From the NCBI GenBank assembly GCA_964560875.1, contig CAZLMW010000026.1, positions 1-64,000 on the forward strand: 64,000 bases of DNA, read 5' to 3'. The notes below the pieces were generated by a model that had not been told where the DNA came from, ran no database searches, and saw only the letters and a program-made list of their open reading frames with translations. Both the position numbers and the translations under genes were made by a program. This DNA comes from CAZLMW01 sp964560875 (GTDB lineage Bacteria > Myxococcota_A > UBA9042). Positions 45,112 through 53,363 of the stretch are shown one piece after another (position 1 is the first letter of the stretch; the number at the start of each line of letters is the position of its first letter).

Positions 45112-45140
45112 ATCGTATGTATCTGGCCAGTTTCGCGCAA
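45112..45140 (-). promoter_or_regulatory. Promoter of the second VapBC-type pair
   Basis: On the minus strand TTGCGC, a 17-bp spacer and TACGAT lie 33 bp before the antitoxin start. Imperfectly mirrored gatacatac and tgtacacatc overlap the -10 region and could be the VapB operator. Confidence 0.5.
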
Positions 45141-45174
45141 CTGTACGGTGTGTGTGAGGCGACGCTGCGCCGGC

Positions 45175-45213
45175 CTATTTTGACGGGGTCGAGCCGAACG
45201 CGAGGCTGCGGCC
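45175..45213. repeat. Direct repeat copy 2: 3' end of the ligase-like gene
   Basis: These are the last codons and stop of the ligase-like gene. The 32 bases 45182-45213 are identical to 39552-39583. Duplication of a gene's 3' end at the far border of a segment is the pattern left by site-specific integration, but no integrase gene lies between the copies. Confidence 0.85.
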
Positions 45214-46692
45214 CTCGATCTCTTCCCATCCGCGGGTGAGCTTGCCGTCTTTGAGCACCTTCTTGGCCTTCAAGACAGCGTCAAACTGCCGCTGGGCGTC
45301 GGCTTCGGTCGGTGCGCAACGAACCGTGCGCTGCAAAGGCGTCTTTCGCGTCGGGCTGTAGTCGGTGTAGTGCACGACGTACGCAGGGTAGCGCGGGTCG
45401 ATGTGCTCTTTGTTGGTGCGCCACGCCATGATTTTGCGCACGGCGAGCACGTTCTTGGCGAACTTGGTGAAAACGCGGCGGGCGAGGACCGTGCTGGACG
45501 GCAAATCGGCGACTTCGGCGGTCGCTTCCAGCTCGGTGACAAAGCAGCGGTCGAGCACCTGGGCCATGCGCAGGTCGGTGGGATCGACGCGCTTGTCGTC
45601 GCGGAATCCTTCGAAGATCGGGTGGTAGATGGCGACGCCGGGCATGCGGCTGAGCGGGGTCCAGGTCTCGCCTTCAAAGCGCAGGACCATGCGCTTGACG
45701 GAGGCCCCGCGCGGGTCGCTGGACTGCACGTCGTTGATGCGAAATTGCACGACCAGCTCGGGCCGCACCATGCGGTACAGGGCGCCGTCTCGGCTGGCGT
45801 GGCGGTAGGCGGATTCGGCCCTTAGCGGGGCGACGCGGCGGAGGATCTCGCGGCGGTTTTCCTCGTCGCCCATGTTCCCGACCGAGCCGATGATTTGAAA
45901 GCTGCCGTCCTCGCGCATAAGGGCCATGAGCAGCGAGCGCGCCTGGTCGGGATCTTCGGCCTTGTTGGTGTAGCCGATGACGGCGGCGTCGATGTGGATG
46001 ACCGGCTTGACCTTGCCGATCTTGCCGCTGAAGGCCCGCACCACGAGCCCTTCGGCGCGACCGCCCGCGACGTGTTCGGCGTATTGCTTGGACACCGCTT
46101 CGACGCTGCCGAGCTCTTCGGTGGCCACGGCGCGCAGGCGTTTGCCGCCGTCGGTCAGGCGCTTGAGCACATCGAGGCGCGCGGGATAGCCGGCCAAAGG
46201 CGCGACGGCCTCGGAATCGCCGCCCCACACGAGGTCGAACGCCGTGAACGCGACACGTTTGACCTCGGCGTCGGTCTCGCCGGACAGGGCGGTGGCCAAA
46301 CCGGCACTGCGCACCCGACCGGACTTGGGAACGGCCCACAGCTCGCCCGCGATGACCGTGCGGCCGACAGCGCGGGGGGCGACGTTCTTGCGGGCTTCAT
46401 CCAGCACCGGGATCGCGCCGTAGATCACGCGACCGCGCGGGTTGACGAGGATCGCTTCGCCGGCTTCGAGCACGAGATACCAGAGCTGGCCATCGATCTT
46501 GGGCGACACCCACGCCGGCCCGGGGGGAAGCCAGTGCGGCAGCTCATCGACGGCCAGGGACGTGTACGACGACGCCACGGTGCGCTTGTAGTTGGCGACG
46601 GTGCGGGCCAACTCGGCGTCGGTCACGCAGTTGAGCGACGTGCGAAAGCCTTTGCCAAGCGGCTTGGCACTGTCGGTGCGGTACACGTTCAT
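45175..46692 (-). CDS. ATP-dependent DNA/RNA ligase-like nucleotidyltransferase
   Basis: 505 residues. Motifs of covalent nucleotidyltransferases occur in order: the candidate AMP-accepting Lys65 in SPKIDGQLW, NPRGR (84-88), AGELW (115-119), FTAFDLVW (149-156), EGLVVR (214-219) and GKVKP (about 226-230). The C-terminal half is longer than in minimal ligases and has an OB-like start (HIDAAVIGYTNKAEDPDQA). ATP-dependent sealing of nucleic-acid ends is the expected chemistry; DNA or RNA cannot be decided. The start overlaps the previous gene by 4 bp (ATGA), making it the last gene of a three-gene operon. Confidence 0.75.
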   Translation of the reverse strand: MNVYRTDSAKPLGKGFRTSLNCVTDAELARTVANYKRTVASSYTSLAVDELPHWLPPGPAWVSPKIDGQLWYLVLEAGEAILVNPRGRVIYGAIPVLDEARKNVAPRAVGRTVIAGELWAVPKSGRVRSAGLATALSGETDAEVKRVAFTAFDLVWGGDSEAVAPLAGYPARLDVLKRLTDGGKRLRAVATEELGSVEAVSKQYAEHVAGGRAEGLVVRAFSGKIGKVKPVIHIDAAVIGYTNKAEDPDQARSLLMALMREDGSFQIIGSVGNMGDEENRREILRRVAPLRAESAYRHASRDGALYRMVRPELVVQFRINDVQSSDPRGASVKRMVLRFEGETWTPLSRMPGVAIYHPIFEGFRDDKRVDPTDLRMAQVLDRCFVTELEATAEVADLPSSTVLARRVFTKFAKNVLAVRKIMAWRTNKEHIDPRYPAYVVHYTDYSPTRKTPLQRTVRCAPTEADAQRQFDAVLKAKKVLKDGKLTRGWEEIEGRSLAFGSTPSK

Positions 46693-47405
46693 GCGCCGTC
46701 CTCCAAAGGCGCCTCGGGCGGACGCTTGAGTTCGAGGTTGGTCAGGTGCAGCAGCAGCTTGTACTTGTCGCCGTCGATGCGGCCCTCGAGAAAGCCCTGG
46801 TAAGGCGATCCGTTGTGCTGCAAAATCAGCGGCTTGCGCCCCTTGCTACCGCCGCCGAGGCGAACCATGACGCCGGCCTCGCTCAGCTCCTTGGCCATGC
46901 CGTACAGGTAGTCGTAGGTGAGGCCGTCGACGTGAAAAAGCTGCAGGCTCCTGCGAAAGGCGAAGCGTCGCACCGCCTCACCGACGGGAATTTGGCGGCC
47001 GGTCCAGCGCGCGGGGAGGTCGCTGTCAACGGTTGGCGGCACATCGACCGGTTCGCGGCGTTCCCGTTCCTCGCCGAGCGGGCCCGAGATGACCTCGATG
47101 ACCTGCGGCGCGGCATACAGGACCTCGCCAGCGCCGGACAGAAAGACCTGGTCGGTCGACCCCACCACGCGGCCGACGACCTCGACATCCACCTCGGGAT
47201 CGCCGTCGCGGAGGGCCTCGCCGTATTCGTCCCCGAACCGCTCGACAAGCGCGTCGTTGAGGCCGTTTTCCCCCGCCGCGACGAAGCGTCGAAAGGTGAC
47301 GTGCCCGTGGTCGAGCGCGAGTCGATGGGCGACGGGTGGCGGCGGGACCTTGACGGTGACGGTCGAGTCGCGGCCCGCGGAGTTGGTGACGTGCAGTTTG
47401 CGCAT
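46689..47405 (-). CDS. Uncharacterised partner of the ligase-like protein
   Basis: 238 residues; family not recognised. The first part is beta-rich (KLHVTNSAGRDSTVTVKVPP, DVEVVGRVVGSTDQVFLSGA). The C-terminal 90 residues are mixed alpha/beta (RRSLQLFHVDGLTYDYLYGM, MVRLGGGSKGRKPLILQHNG) and end with an acidic tail. The Gly/Lys-rich GGGSKGRKP loop could contact nucleic acid or phosphate. The 4-bp overlap with the ligase-like gene implies fixed stoichiometry and joint function. Confidence 0.6.
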   Translation of the reverse strand: MRKLHVTNSAGRDSTVTVKVPPPPVAHRLALDHGHVTFRRFVAAGENGLNDALVERFGDEYGEALRDGDPEVDVEVVGRVVGSTDQVFLSGAGEVLYAAPQVIEVISGPLGEERERREPVDVPPTVDSDLPARWTGRQIPVGEAVRRFAFRRSLQLFHVDGLTYDYLYGMAKELSEAGVMVRLGGGSKGRKPLILQHNGSPYQGFLEGRIDGDKYKLLLHLTNLELKRPPEAPLEDGA

Positions 47406-47450
47406 GGTTATGCCGCTGTGGGGTGAATGCTTCTTGTTTCCCGGAGTGCT

Positions 47451-48050
47451 CTAGAACATGTCGAAGTCGAGGTCGTCGTCGCCGTCGTCGTCGAACGTGT
47501 CGTGGATCTCCTGGTCGAGCGTCGCCCACTCGGTCTGAATCGGCCGGCCGATGAGCGCGAAGTAGCCGTTATCGTTGCCGACGAGGTAGCCGGTGTCGGG
47601 CTGGTAGTCGAACCGATACTTGAACGGGAACTTGAACACGGAGCCGGCTTGCAGGGCTTGGGCGAGGGCGTCGTCGAGCTCTTCGGCGGTGAGCATGAAC
47701 ACCGAGCCGAGCTTCAAGCTGAGCACCTCGGCCGGGTCGACGGGCCCGTCCAACTCGTGTTCGACGCCGAGGGTCGAGGGGACGCGCTCCATGCGGTCAT
47801 CGTTGGCGTCAAAGGCGACGAGATCCCCGATCGCGAACTGGTTGGCCGCGTCGTCGAAGTAGGCTTGGGCGGTCATGCCGGAGCGGATCAGGAGGTCGCC
47901 GTCGGTCGTCAATTCGGCCCGCGCGCATTTTTCGCCGTCGGGATCGAGCGGGACACGGGCGCGTTTGCCGTAGAGCCGCTCGCGGGTCAGCTTGCGATGG
48001 TCAAAGCGCGACGTTGCGCCCTGGTAGGAAAGCACGATGGGCTTGGCCAT
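47451..48050 (-). CDS. Uncharacterised first gene of the ligase cassette
   Basis: 199 residues from ATG 48050 (GGAGGTG upstream). Family not recognised. It begins MAKPIVLSYQGATSRFDHRK and LYGKRARVPLDPDGEKCARA, has a beta-rich middle, and ends in a very acidic run (TFDDDGDDDLDFDMF), as found in proteins that mimic or avoid nucleic acid or that bind a basic partner. It leads the operon, 45 bp before the second gene, and is divergent from the nitroreductase-type gene at 48214. Confidence 0.6.
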   Translation of the reverse strand: MAKPIVLSYQGATSRFDHRKLTRERLYGKRARVPLDPDGEKCARAELTTDGDLLIRSGMTAQAYFDDAANQFAIGDLVAFDANDDRMERVPSTLGVEHELDGPVDPAEVLSLKLGSVFMLTAEELDDALAQALQAGSVFKFPFKYRFDYQPDTGYLVGNDNGYFALIGRPIQTEWATLDQEIHDTFDDDGDDDLDFDMF

Positions 48051-48213
48051 GGGACACCTCCGGCCGGCGGCCATGGTACGCCAAGTGCCGTCGATTCGAA
48101 GTTCTTGGCGAGCTCGTTTCCCGGTCCCCGACCCGCGCTTGCATGAACTGTGCTTGATGCGACACCGAGGCCGTTGTTTCATGCCCTCAACGACAAATAA
48201 CGAGAGGTACAAG

Positions 48214-48696
48214 ATGGCGCGCAAACTCGCGGAACGACCGACCCCAACAGGCCTGACGCGGCTGTTTCTCCGCCTGCCGATCTGGCTGTACCGCATGGGG
48301 CTGGGCTGGTTGCTCGGCGGGCGTTTCCTGCTGCTGATGCACACCGGCGCCAAGTCCGGCCTGCCACGGAAGACCGTGCTCGAGGTCGTGCGCCACGATC
48401 CGGCGGCGAAGACATGGCACCTCGCCGCGGGGTTTGGCGCGAAGTCGCATTGGTACAAGAACCTCGCCAAGACCCCGGGGTGCGCGCTCCAGGTCGGCAG
48501 CAAACGCTACGACGCGACCGCGCATCTCGCCGATGACGAAGAGGGCGGCGAGATCATGGTCGACTATGCGCGGCGCAATCCGAAGGCGGCGCGGGCCCTG
48601 ATGAGGTTTTGCGGGTACGAGGTTGACGGCAGCGAAGAGGACTTCCGGCACGTGGCACAGCTCGGGCTCAAGTTCGTTGTGCTGCGAGCGACGTAA
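48214..48696 (+). CDS. Deazaflavin-dependent nitroreductase-family protein
   Basis: 160 residues from ATG 48214 (GAGAGG upstream; an ATG at 48181 is possible). The split-barrel fold of the F420/FMN-binding Ddn family is shown by LLLMHTGAKSGLPRKTVLEV, WHLAAGFGAKSHWYKNLAKT and CALQVGSKRYDATAHLADD. Members use F420 or act as FMN/haem-binding proteins; the cofactor used here is unknown. Confidence 0.85.
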   Translation: MARKLAERPTPTGLTRLFLRLPIWLYRMGLGWLLGGRFLLLMHTGAKSGLPRKTVLEVVRHDPAAKTWHLAAGFGAKSHWYKNLAKTPGCALQVGSKRYDATAHLADDEEGGEIMVDYARRNPKAARALMRFCGYEVDGSEEDFRHVAQLGLKFVVLRAT

Positions 48697-48892
48697 ACTG
48701 GTCCCCGTCAGGCGAGCAGCGAACCGTCGGAAAGAGCGGTGCGGGGCCGTGTTCGGCGCGGCGAATTCGCAAGCGAAGGGTGCGCAGCAGGCGATCGGTG
48801 TCCATTCCAGCTCCTTTGCAACGGACGCGTGTGGCGGCTATCGTCCGCGACCCCGCTCTACCCTACCCTCCCTCCGTAGAAGGAGTCCCACG

Positions 48893-49711
48893 ATGGCCAA
48901 CCCCCTGCGTGAAAAGGTCGAAGCGACCTTCGCGGACCGCACCCTGCTTGCCAGCCGCGACCACGCCGAAGCGGTGATGGACGTCATCGATCGGCTCGAC
49001 CGCGGCACGCTGCGAGTCGCGAGCAAAACCGACGACGGGTGGGTGGTCTACGCGTGGGTCAAGCAAGCCATCCTGCTGTACTTCGGCATGCGCCGCATGA
49101 AGGTGCACGAGGTGGGCCCGTTCGAGTACCACGACAAGATCCCGCTCAAGAAAGGTTTGGCCGCGCAAGGCGTCCGCGTTGTTCCACCCGGCGTCGCCCG
49201 CTATGGCAGCCACCTCGAGAAGGGCGCGATCCTGATGCCCGGCTACGTCAACATCGGCGCCCGTGTCGGGGAAGGCACGATGGTCGACACCTGGGCGACC
49301 GTGGGTTCCTGCGCGCAGATCGGCAAACGCGTGCACCTCTCGGGCGGCGTCGGAATCGGCGGCGTTCTCGAGCCGCCCGGAGCCAAGCCGGTCATCGTCG
49401 AAGATGGCGCGTTCATCGGCTCCCGCGCGGTTGTTGTCGAAGGCATGCACATCGGCGAGCGCGCGGTCATCGGCGCCAACGTCGTGCTGACCGCGTCCAC
49501 CCGCATTATCGACGTGACCGGATCAACGCCCATGGAACACAAGGGCCATGTACCCGCCAACTCCGTGGTAATCCCCGGCGTTCGAACAAAGTCGTTCCCC
49601 GCAGGTGACTTCGGCGTACCCTGTGCCCTCATCATCGGTGAGCGCAAGCCCACCACGGACCTGAAGACGTCGCTCAATGAGGTGCTTCGAGGTGGTGATA
49701 TCCAGGTGTAG
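48893..49711 (+). CDS. dapD: Tetrahydrodipicolinate N-succinyltransferase
   Basis: 272 residues from ATG 48893 (AAGGAG upstream), matching the normal DapD length. It succinylates 2,3,4,5-tetrahydropyridine-2,6-dicarboxylate using succinyl-CoA in lysine and diaminopimelate synthesis. The N-terminal helical domain is followed by a left-handed beta-helix of hexapeptide repeats. Signature stretches are VVPPGVARYGSHLEKGAILM, GYVNIGARVGEGTMVDTWAT and GVLEPPGAKPVIVEDGAFIG. The cytoplasmic enzyme is probably a trimer. Other dap genes are not in the window. Confidence 0.95.
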   Translation: MANPLREKVEATFADRTLLASRDHAEAVMDVIDRLDRGTLRVASKTDDGWVVYAWVKQAILLYFGMRRMKVHEVGPFEYHDKIPLKKGLAAQGVRVVPPGVARYGSHLEKGAILMPGYVNIGARVGEGTMVDTWATVGSCAQIGKRVHLSGGVGIGGVLEPPGAKPVIVEDGAFIGSRAVVVEGMHIGERAVIGANVVLTASTRIIDVTGSTPMEHKGHVPANSVVIPGVRTKSFPAGDFGVPCALIIGERKPTTDLKTSLNEVLRGGDIQV

Positions 49712-49727
49712 CCGCGAGCCGGGAGTC

Positions 49728-52700
49728 GTGCGCCTGCCGGGAACAATACGTCTGCTCGCTGCGCTTCTCTTCGCCGTGATGGCGGTGGCGTGTACCCGTG
49801 AGTTGGCACCCGACAGCATCTTCCCCGACGACAGCAGCGGACCCGTCGACGTCGCATCCAACACGTCGGACACCGCCGGTCGATCCGCGCCCGACACAAG
49901 CCCACAGGACGCCACGCCACCGTGTGTCAAGGCCGACTGCGACGACGGCAACCCGTGCACGGCCGATGACTGCGGCGTCGACAACAGCTGCAAACACACG
50001 ACGGCGGCGAACGGCTTTGACTGTTCGGCGGGCGACCCGTGTACGACGTCCAACGTGTGCGAATCGGGCGTATGCACCGCGGGGACACCGAAGCTTTTTG
50101 TGCGACCCGTCGGCGAAAAGGGCCTCACCGAGTATTTCGCCAACGTGAAGGTGCTGCCCGGCGGCGACTACCTGACATGCGGCCGCCAGGGATGGCCCGA
50201 GGGCGCGTGGATCGCGCGCTGGAATGCACAGGGAAAGGCGGTGTGGAAACGCCACTACAAGAGCGCGACGACGGCTGAAAACGGCCGCGCGATCGCGCTG
50301 ATGGCCGATGCAACCGCCGTCATCGTCGGCAACAACAAGACCAGCGCGCTGCTGCTTCACCACACGGTCGATGGCAAGCTTCTCGCCTCGAAGACGTACA
50401 AGCCGTCCGACGGCACCGCCGAGTTCTACGATTGCGCGGTCGCCGGCAGCAAGGAGGTCTTCGCGGTCGGGGTGGTCGAGGCCAAGACCGACTACGCATG
50501 GATGATGCGCGTTGCGGCGAACGGCCAGGTCGCGTGGCAGCAGCGGCTGTCATCGAGCAAGGATGACGACCGGATTCGCGGCGTCGTGCGGCTCGCATCG
50601 GGCGATGTGTTCGCGGTCGGTTATGGACACCCTGTCGGCAAAAAAGATATCGCGGCGACGGCCTATCGGGTGCGTCCCGGCGGGCAATCGAAGTGGCGCA
50701 AGCGGTACGTCTCGGCCGCCAACTCCTGGTACGACGTCGATCTCAGCAAGAAGGGGCAGCTGGTCGCGGTGGGAGCCCGCGCGCCCGGTGACGGGCCCAA
50801 GGCGGGCGCATGGGGGCTGGATGAACATGGACGCGTGCTCTGGGAGACGCCGGTCGGCAGCCTCGATTCCGCGATGCTCAACGAGGTCCTCGCGCTTGCG
50901 GACGGAAACTTCGCGGCGACGGGCGGATCGCAGCCCGTCGACGGCAAGGAACGCCAACCATTCGTCGCGCGTTTCGCCGCGGGTGGGCGGCTCTTGTCGG
51001 CGCGGCATGTGCTCGAGGCGGGATTGACGAAGGGCTGGGGCTGGGGGCTCGACGCGCACGTCGATGCCACGCTGGTCATCGCCGGCTCGGCCGTGTTCAA
51101 AGGTGGCGGCGACGGGATGATGGCGCGGGTCGACGCCTGGGGACATTCCGATTGTGCGACGACCGGGGTGTGCTTTTCGCGCAAGGCAGGCTCCTGCGAC
51201 GACGGCAAGCCGTGCACACACAACCGCTGTTCAGGCGGCTCCTGCACGCATCCACCGCGGCAAGAAGGTGACGCCTGCGTGGCGGGTTCGGCCTGCCAGG
51301 GCCACGGTCTTTGCAAGGGCGGCTCATGCGACGGGGCGGCCGATCGGATGCACACGCGCAACTTCGGCGCGGCCGAGGGAGCTGCTTTTTACGGCCTCGC
51401 GGCGGCGCCCGGCAGCGGCGCAATCGCCGTCGGCGTGGTGGATTCGGACAGCGCCGCCGATGGCTTCGTCGCCGTCCAGGACCGACGCGGCAAGGCGATA
51501 TGGTCGTGGCAGAGCAAACATCCCGGTGGCGACCAGCTGCAGGACATCGCGTGGACACGCGACGGCCGATTCGTGGCGTGCGGCAGCGCGACGGTCGGCA
51601 AGGACATGCGCGGCTGGCTCGTGGATGGCGCGATCGGCGTTTCGCCGGCGCAATGGACGGCGACCATCCCCGCCAGTCGGTTCGACGCCTGCGCCGCGCT
51701 TGCCGCTGGCGGCGTCATCGCAATCGGATCGGCCGCTGGTCAGGGCGGTGGGCAGAACACCCAGGCACCGCTGGCCGTGCATCGACTCGGGACGGGGGCA
51801 GCGTGGTCGGTCGTCTTGCCGGCCTCGGTCAGCACCACCGGCTGGGACGTTGTCGCCCGACATGACGACGCCGTTTGGGTCGGGATCGCGCGCAGCGAGG
51901 CGGCCGGTTCGGAGCGGACCGTGGTTGGCGCAATCAACGCATCGGGCAATCCGACCTGGTTTCACACCCTGCCTTCCAAACAAGCCGAGACCGGTCGCGC
52001 CATCGCAGCGGTGAGCAACGGCAGGCTCATCGTTGCAGGGGCGGTCGTGGACGGCGTGAGCAAGGCGATCCGCGGGCAGCTCATCGGGCTCTCCGCGCTG
52101 GGCGACGTCACGTGGCGCAAACAGGTCGCCCCGGGTTCGGCGCTGCGATTGGTCTGCATTGCGGCGGCGCAGGACGGCACGTGGTGGGCGACGGGACAGC
52201 GCCTCGACACGGGCGGCGCACGCCTGTTCCGGGTCGACGGGGCCGGATTTGTGGTGGCAGATGCGAGCCCGAAAGCGACCGAAATCAGCACGGTCGCCGC
52301 TGCGGCGGTCGACGATAGCGCGCGGATCATGGTGGCAGGGCAGCGCGGTACGAAACCGACCGCTGCCGTCATTCGGACGCTCGGCCCGTTCGGATTCCCC
52401 TCCTGCAAGGCCGCAGGAACGTGTGCGCCGGCGAACATCACATCGTGCAGCGACGCCAACCCGTGCACGGCGGATCATTGCGTCGCATCGAAGGGCTGCA
52501 GTCACCCGGCTCTGCCCGATGGATCTCCGTGTGGCGCGACCAAGGCTTGTGCGGCGGGCTCGTGCGTATCGTCGCTGGGAACCAAGGCGCAACCTGCGGT
52601 CAGCTGCAAAGCGCTCGCGGACGCTGGGGTCGGGGATGGCGTCGGTGAGTTCTGGATCGACCCCGACGGGACGGGCCCGCTCAAGCCCAAGTCCGTGACC

Positions 52701-53363
52701 TGCGATCTCGACACGGACGGCGGTGGATGGACCCGTGTGCACAAGATGCTCGAGCACTACAAGAGTTGGTGCATGGGCTCGTGGCAGATCATCTGGCTGC
52801 AAAACTCCAAGACGGGCACCAAACATCCGGCCTGCGGCATCAGCGGTAAGAAGGGCTGCTCGCCAAAGTCGTTTTCCAACCACGGCGTGCCCTACAGCGA
52901 GGTCCGCGGCAGCATCGTGGGCATGATGGGCGGCGCACCGGACGGCTTTGGTCCGACGGGCGACATCGACAACGTGTACGTCGACGGCATCTCGATCACC
53001 GCCGGCAAACCGCGGGTGCACATCTGGACGTACGCGATGGGGGCAACGCAGTCCGGCTCCTACAGCTCGAGCAACTGCCCATGCGCGGCGAAGAAGGGGC
53101 CCTCTCCGCCATCATTTGTTGGCGACCATTGGTCCTGTGACGCCGCCTGGAAGACCACGCCGTCGAGCGGATGGGCGCTCTTTCCAACGCTCTTCAACAC
53201 GCCCGCCAACTGCGACACGGCCAACACCTGCTGCGCGCGCCCGGGAATGCCGACGTTTCAGCGGAGTCTCGGCAAGACCATCAACGAGCCAATCGATGTG
53301 CGACTGTGCGCCGACAACGGGGAACGCATCGCCATGCGGCAGCTGGAAATCTGGGTGAGATGA
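49728..53363 (+). CDS. Giant lipoprotein: Cys modules, two propellers and fibrinogen-like end
   Basis: About 1211 residues from GTG 49728, giving a compact signal peptide with lipobox VMAVAC (Cys22); an ATG at 49677 would overlap dapD. Order: CDDGNPCTADDC module (about 65-118), propeller 1 (121-468, blades such as AVGYGHPVGKKDIAATAYRV), Cys module (473-540), propeller 2 (543-888), Cys module (891-948), then a fibrinogen-like domain (955-1211: GEFWIDPDGTGPL, CDLDTDGGGWTRVHKMLEHY). It combines the plan of the protein at 26744 with the ends of those at 17778 and 21901. The ATG of the Ser/Thr kinase overlaps its stop, so the two are co-translated. A surface recognition role tied to kinase signalling is inferred. 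Confidence 0.75.
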   Translation: MRLPGTIRLLAALLFAVMAVACTRELAPDSIFPDDSSGPVDVASNTSDTAGRSAPDTSPQDATPPCVKADCDDGNPCTADDCGVDNSCKHTTAANGFDCSAGDPCTTSNVCESGVCTAGTPKLFVRPVGEKGLTEYFANVKVLPGGDYLTCGRQGWPEGAWIARWNAQGKAVWKRHYKSATTAENGRAIALMADATAVIVGNNKTSALLLHHTVDGKLLASKTYKPSDGTAEFYDCAVAGSKEVFAVGVVEAKTDYAWMMRVAANGQVAWQQRLSSSKDDDRIRGVVRLASGDVFAVGYGHPVGKKDIAATAYRVRPGGQSKWRKRYVSAANSWYDVDLSKKGQLVAVGARAPGDGPKAGAWGLDEHGRVLWETPVGSLDSAMLNEVLALADGNFAATGGSQPVDGKERQPFVARFAAGGRLLSARHVLEAGLTKGWGWGLDAHVDATLVIAGSAVFKGGGDGMMARVDAWGHSDCATTGVCFSRKAGSCDDGKPCTHNRCSGGSCTHPPRQEGDACVAGSACQGHGLCKGGSCDGAADRMHTRNFGAAEGAAFYGLAAAPGSGAIAVGVVDSDSAADGFVAVQDRRGKAIWSWQSKHPGGDQLQDIAWTRDGRFVACGSATVGKDMRGWLVDGAIGVSPAQWTATIPASRFDACAALAAGGVIAIGSAAGQGGGQNTQAPLAVHRLGTGAAWSVVLPASVSTTGWDVVARHDDAVWVGIARSEAAGSERTVVGAINASGNPTWFHTLPSKQAETGRAIAAVSNGRLIVAGAVVDGVSKAIRGQLIGLSALGDVTWRKQVAPGSALRLVCIAAAQDGTWWATGQRLDTGGARLFRVDGAGFVVADASPKATEISTVAAAAVDDSARIMVAGQRGTKPTAAVIRTLGPFGFPSCKAAGTCAPANITSCSDANPCTADHCVASKGCSHPALPDGSPCGATKACAAGSCVSSLGTKAQPAVSCKALADAGVGDGVGEFWIDPDGTGPLKPKSVTCDLDTDGGGWTRVHKMLEHYKSWCMGSWQIIWLQNSKTGTKHPACGISGKKGCSPKSFSNHGVPYSEVRGSIVGMMGGAPDGFGPTGDIDNVYVDGISITAGKPRVHIWTYAMGATQSGSYSSSNCPCAAKKGPSPPSFVGDHWSCDAAWKTTPSSGWALFPTLFNTPANCDTANTCCARPGMPTFQRSLGKTINEPIDVRLCADNGERIAMRQLEIWVR

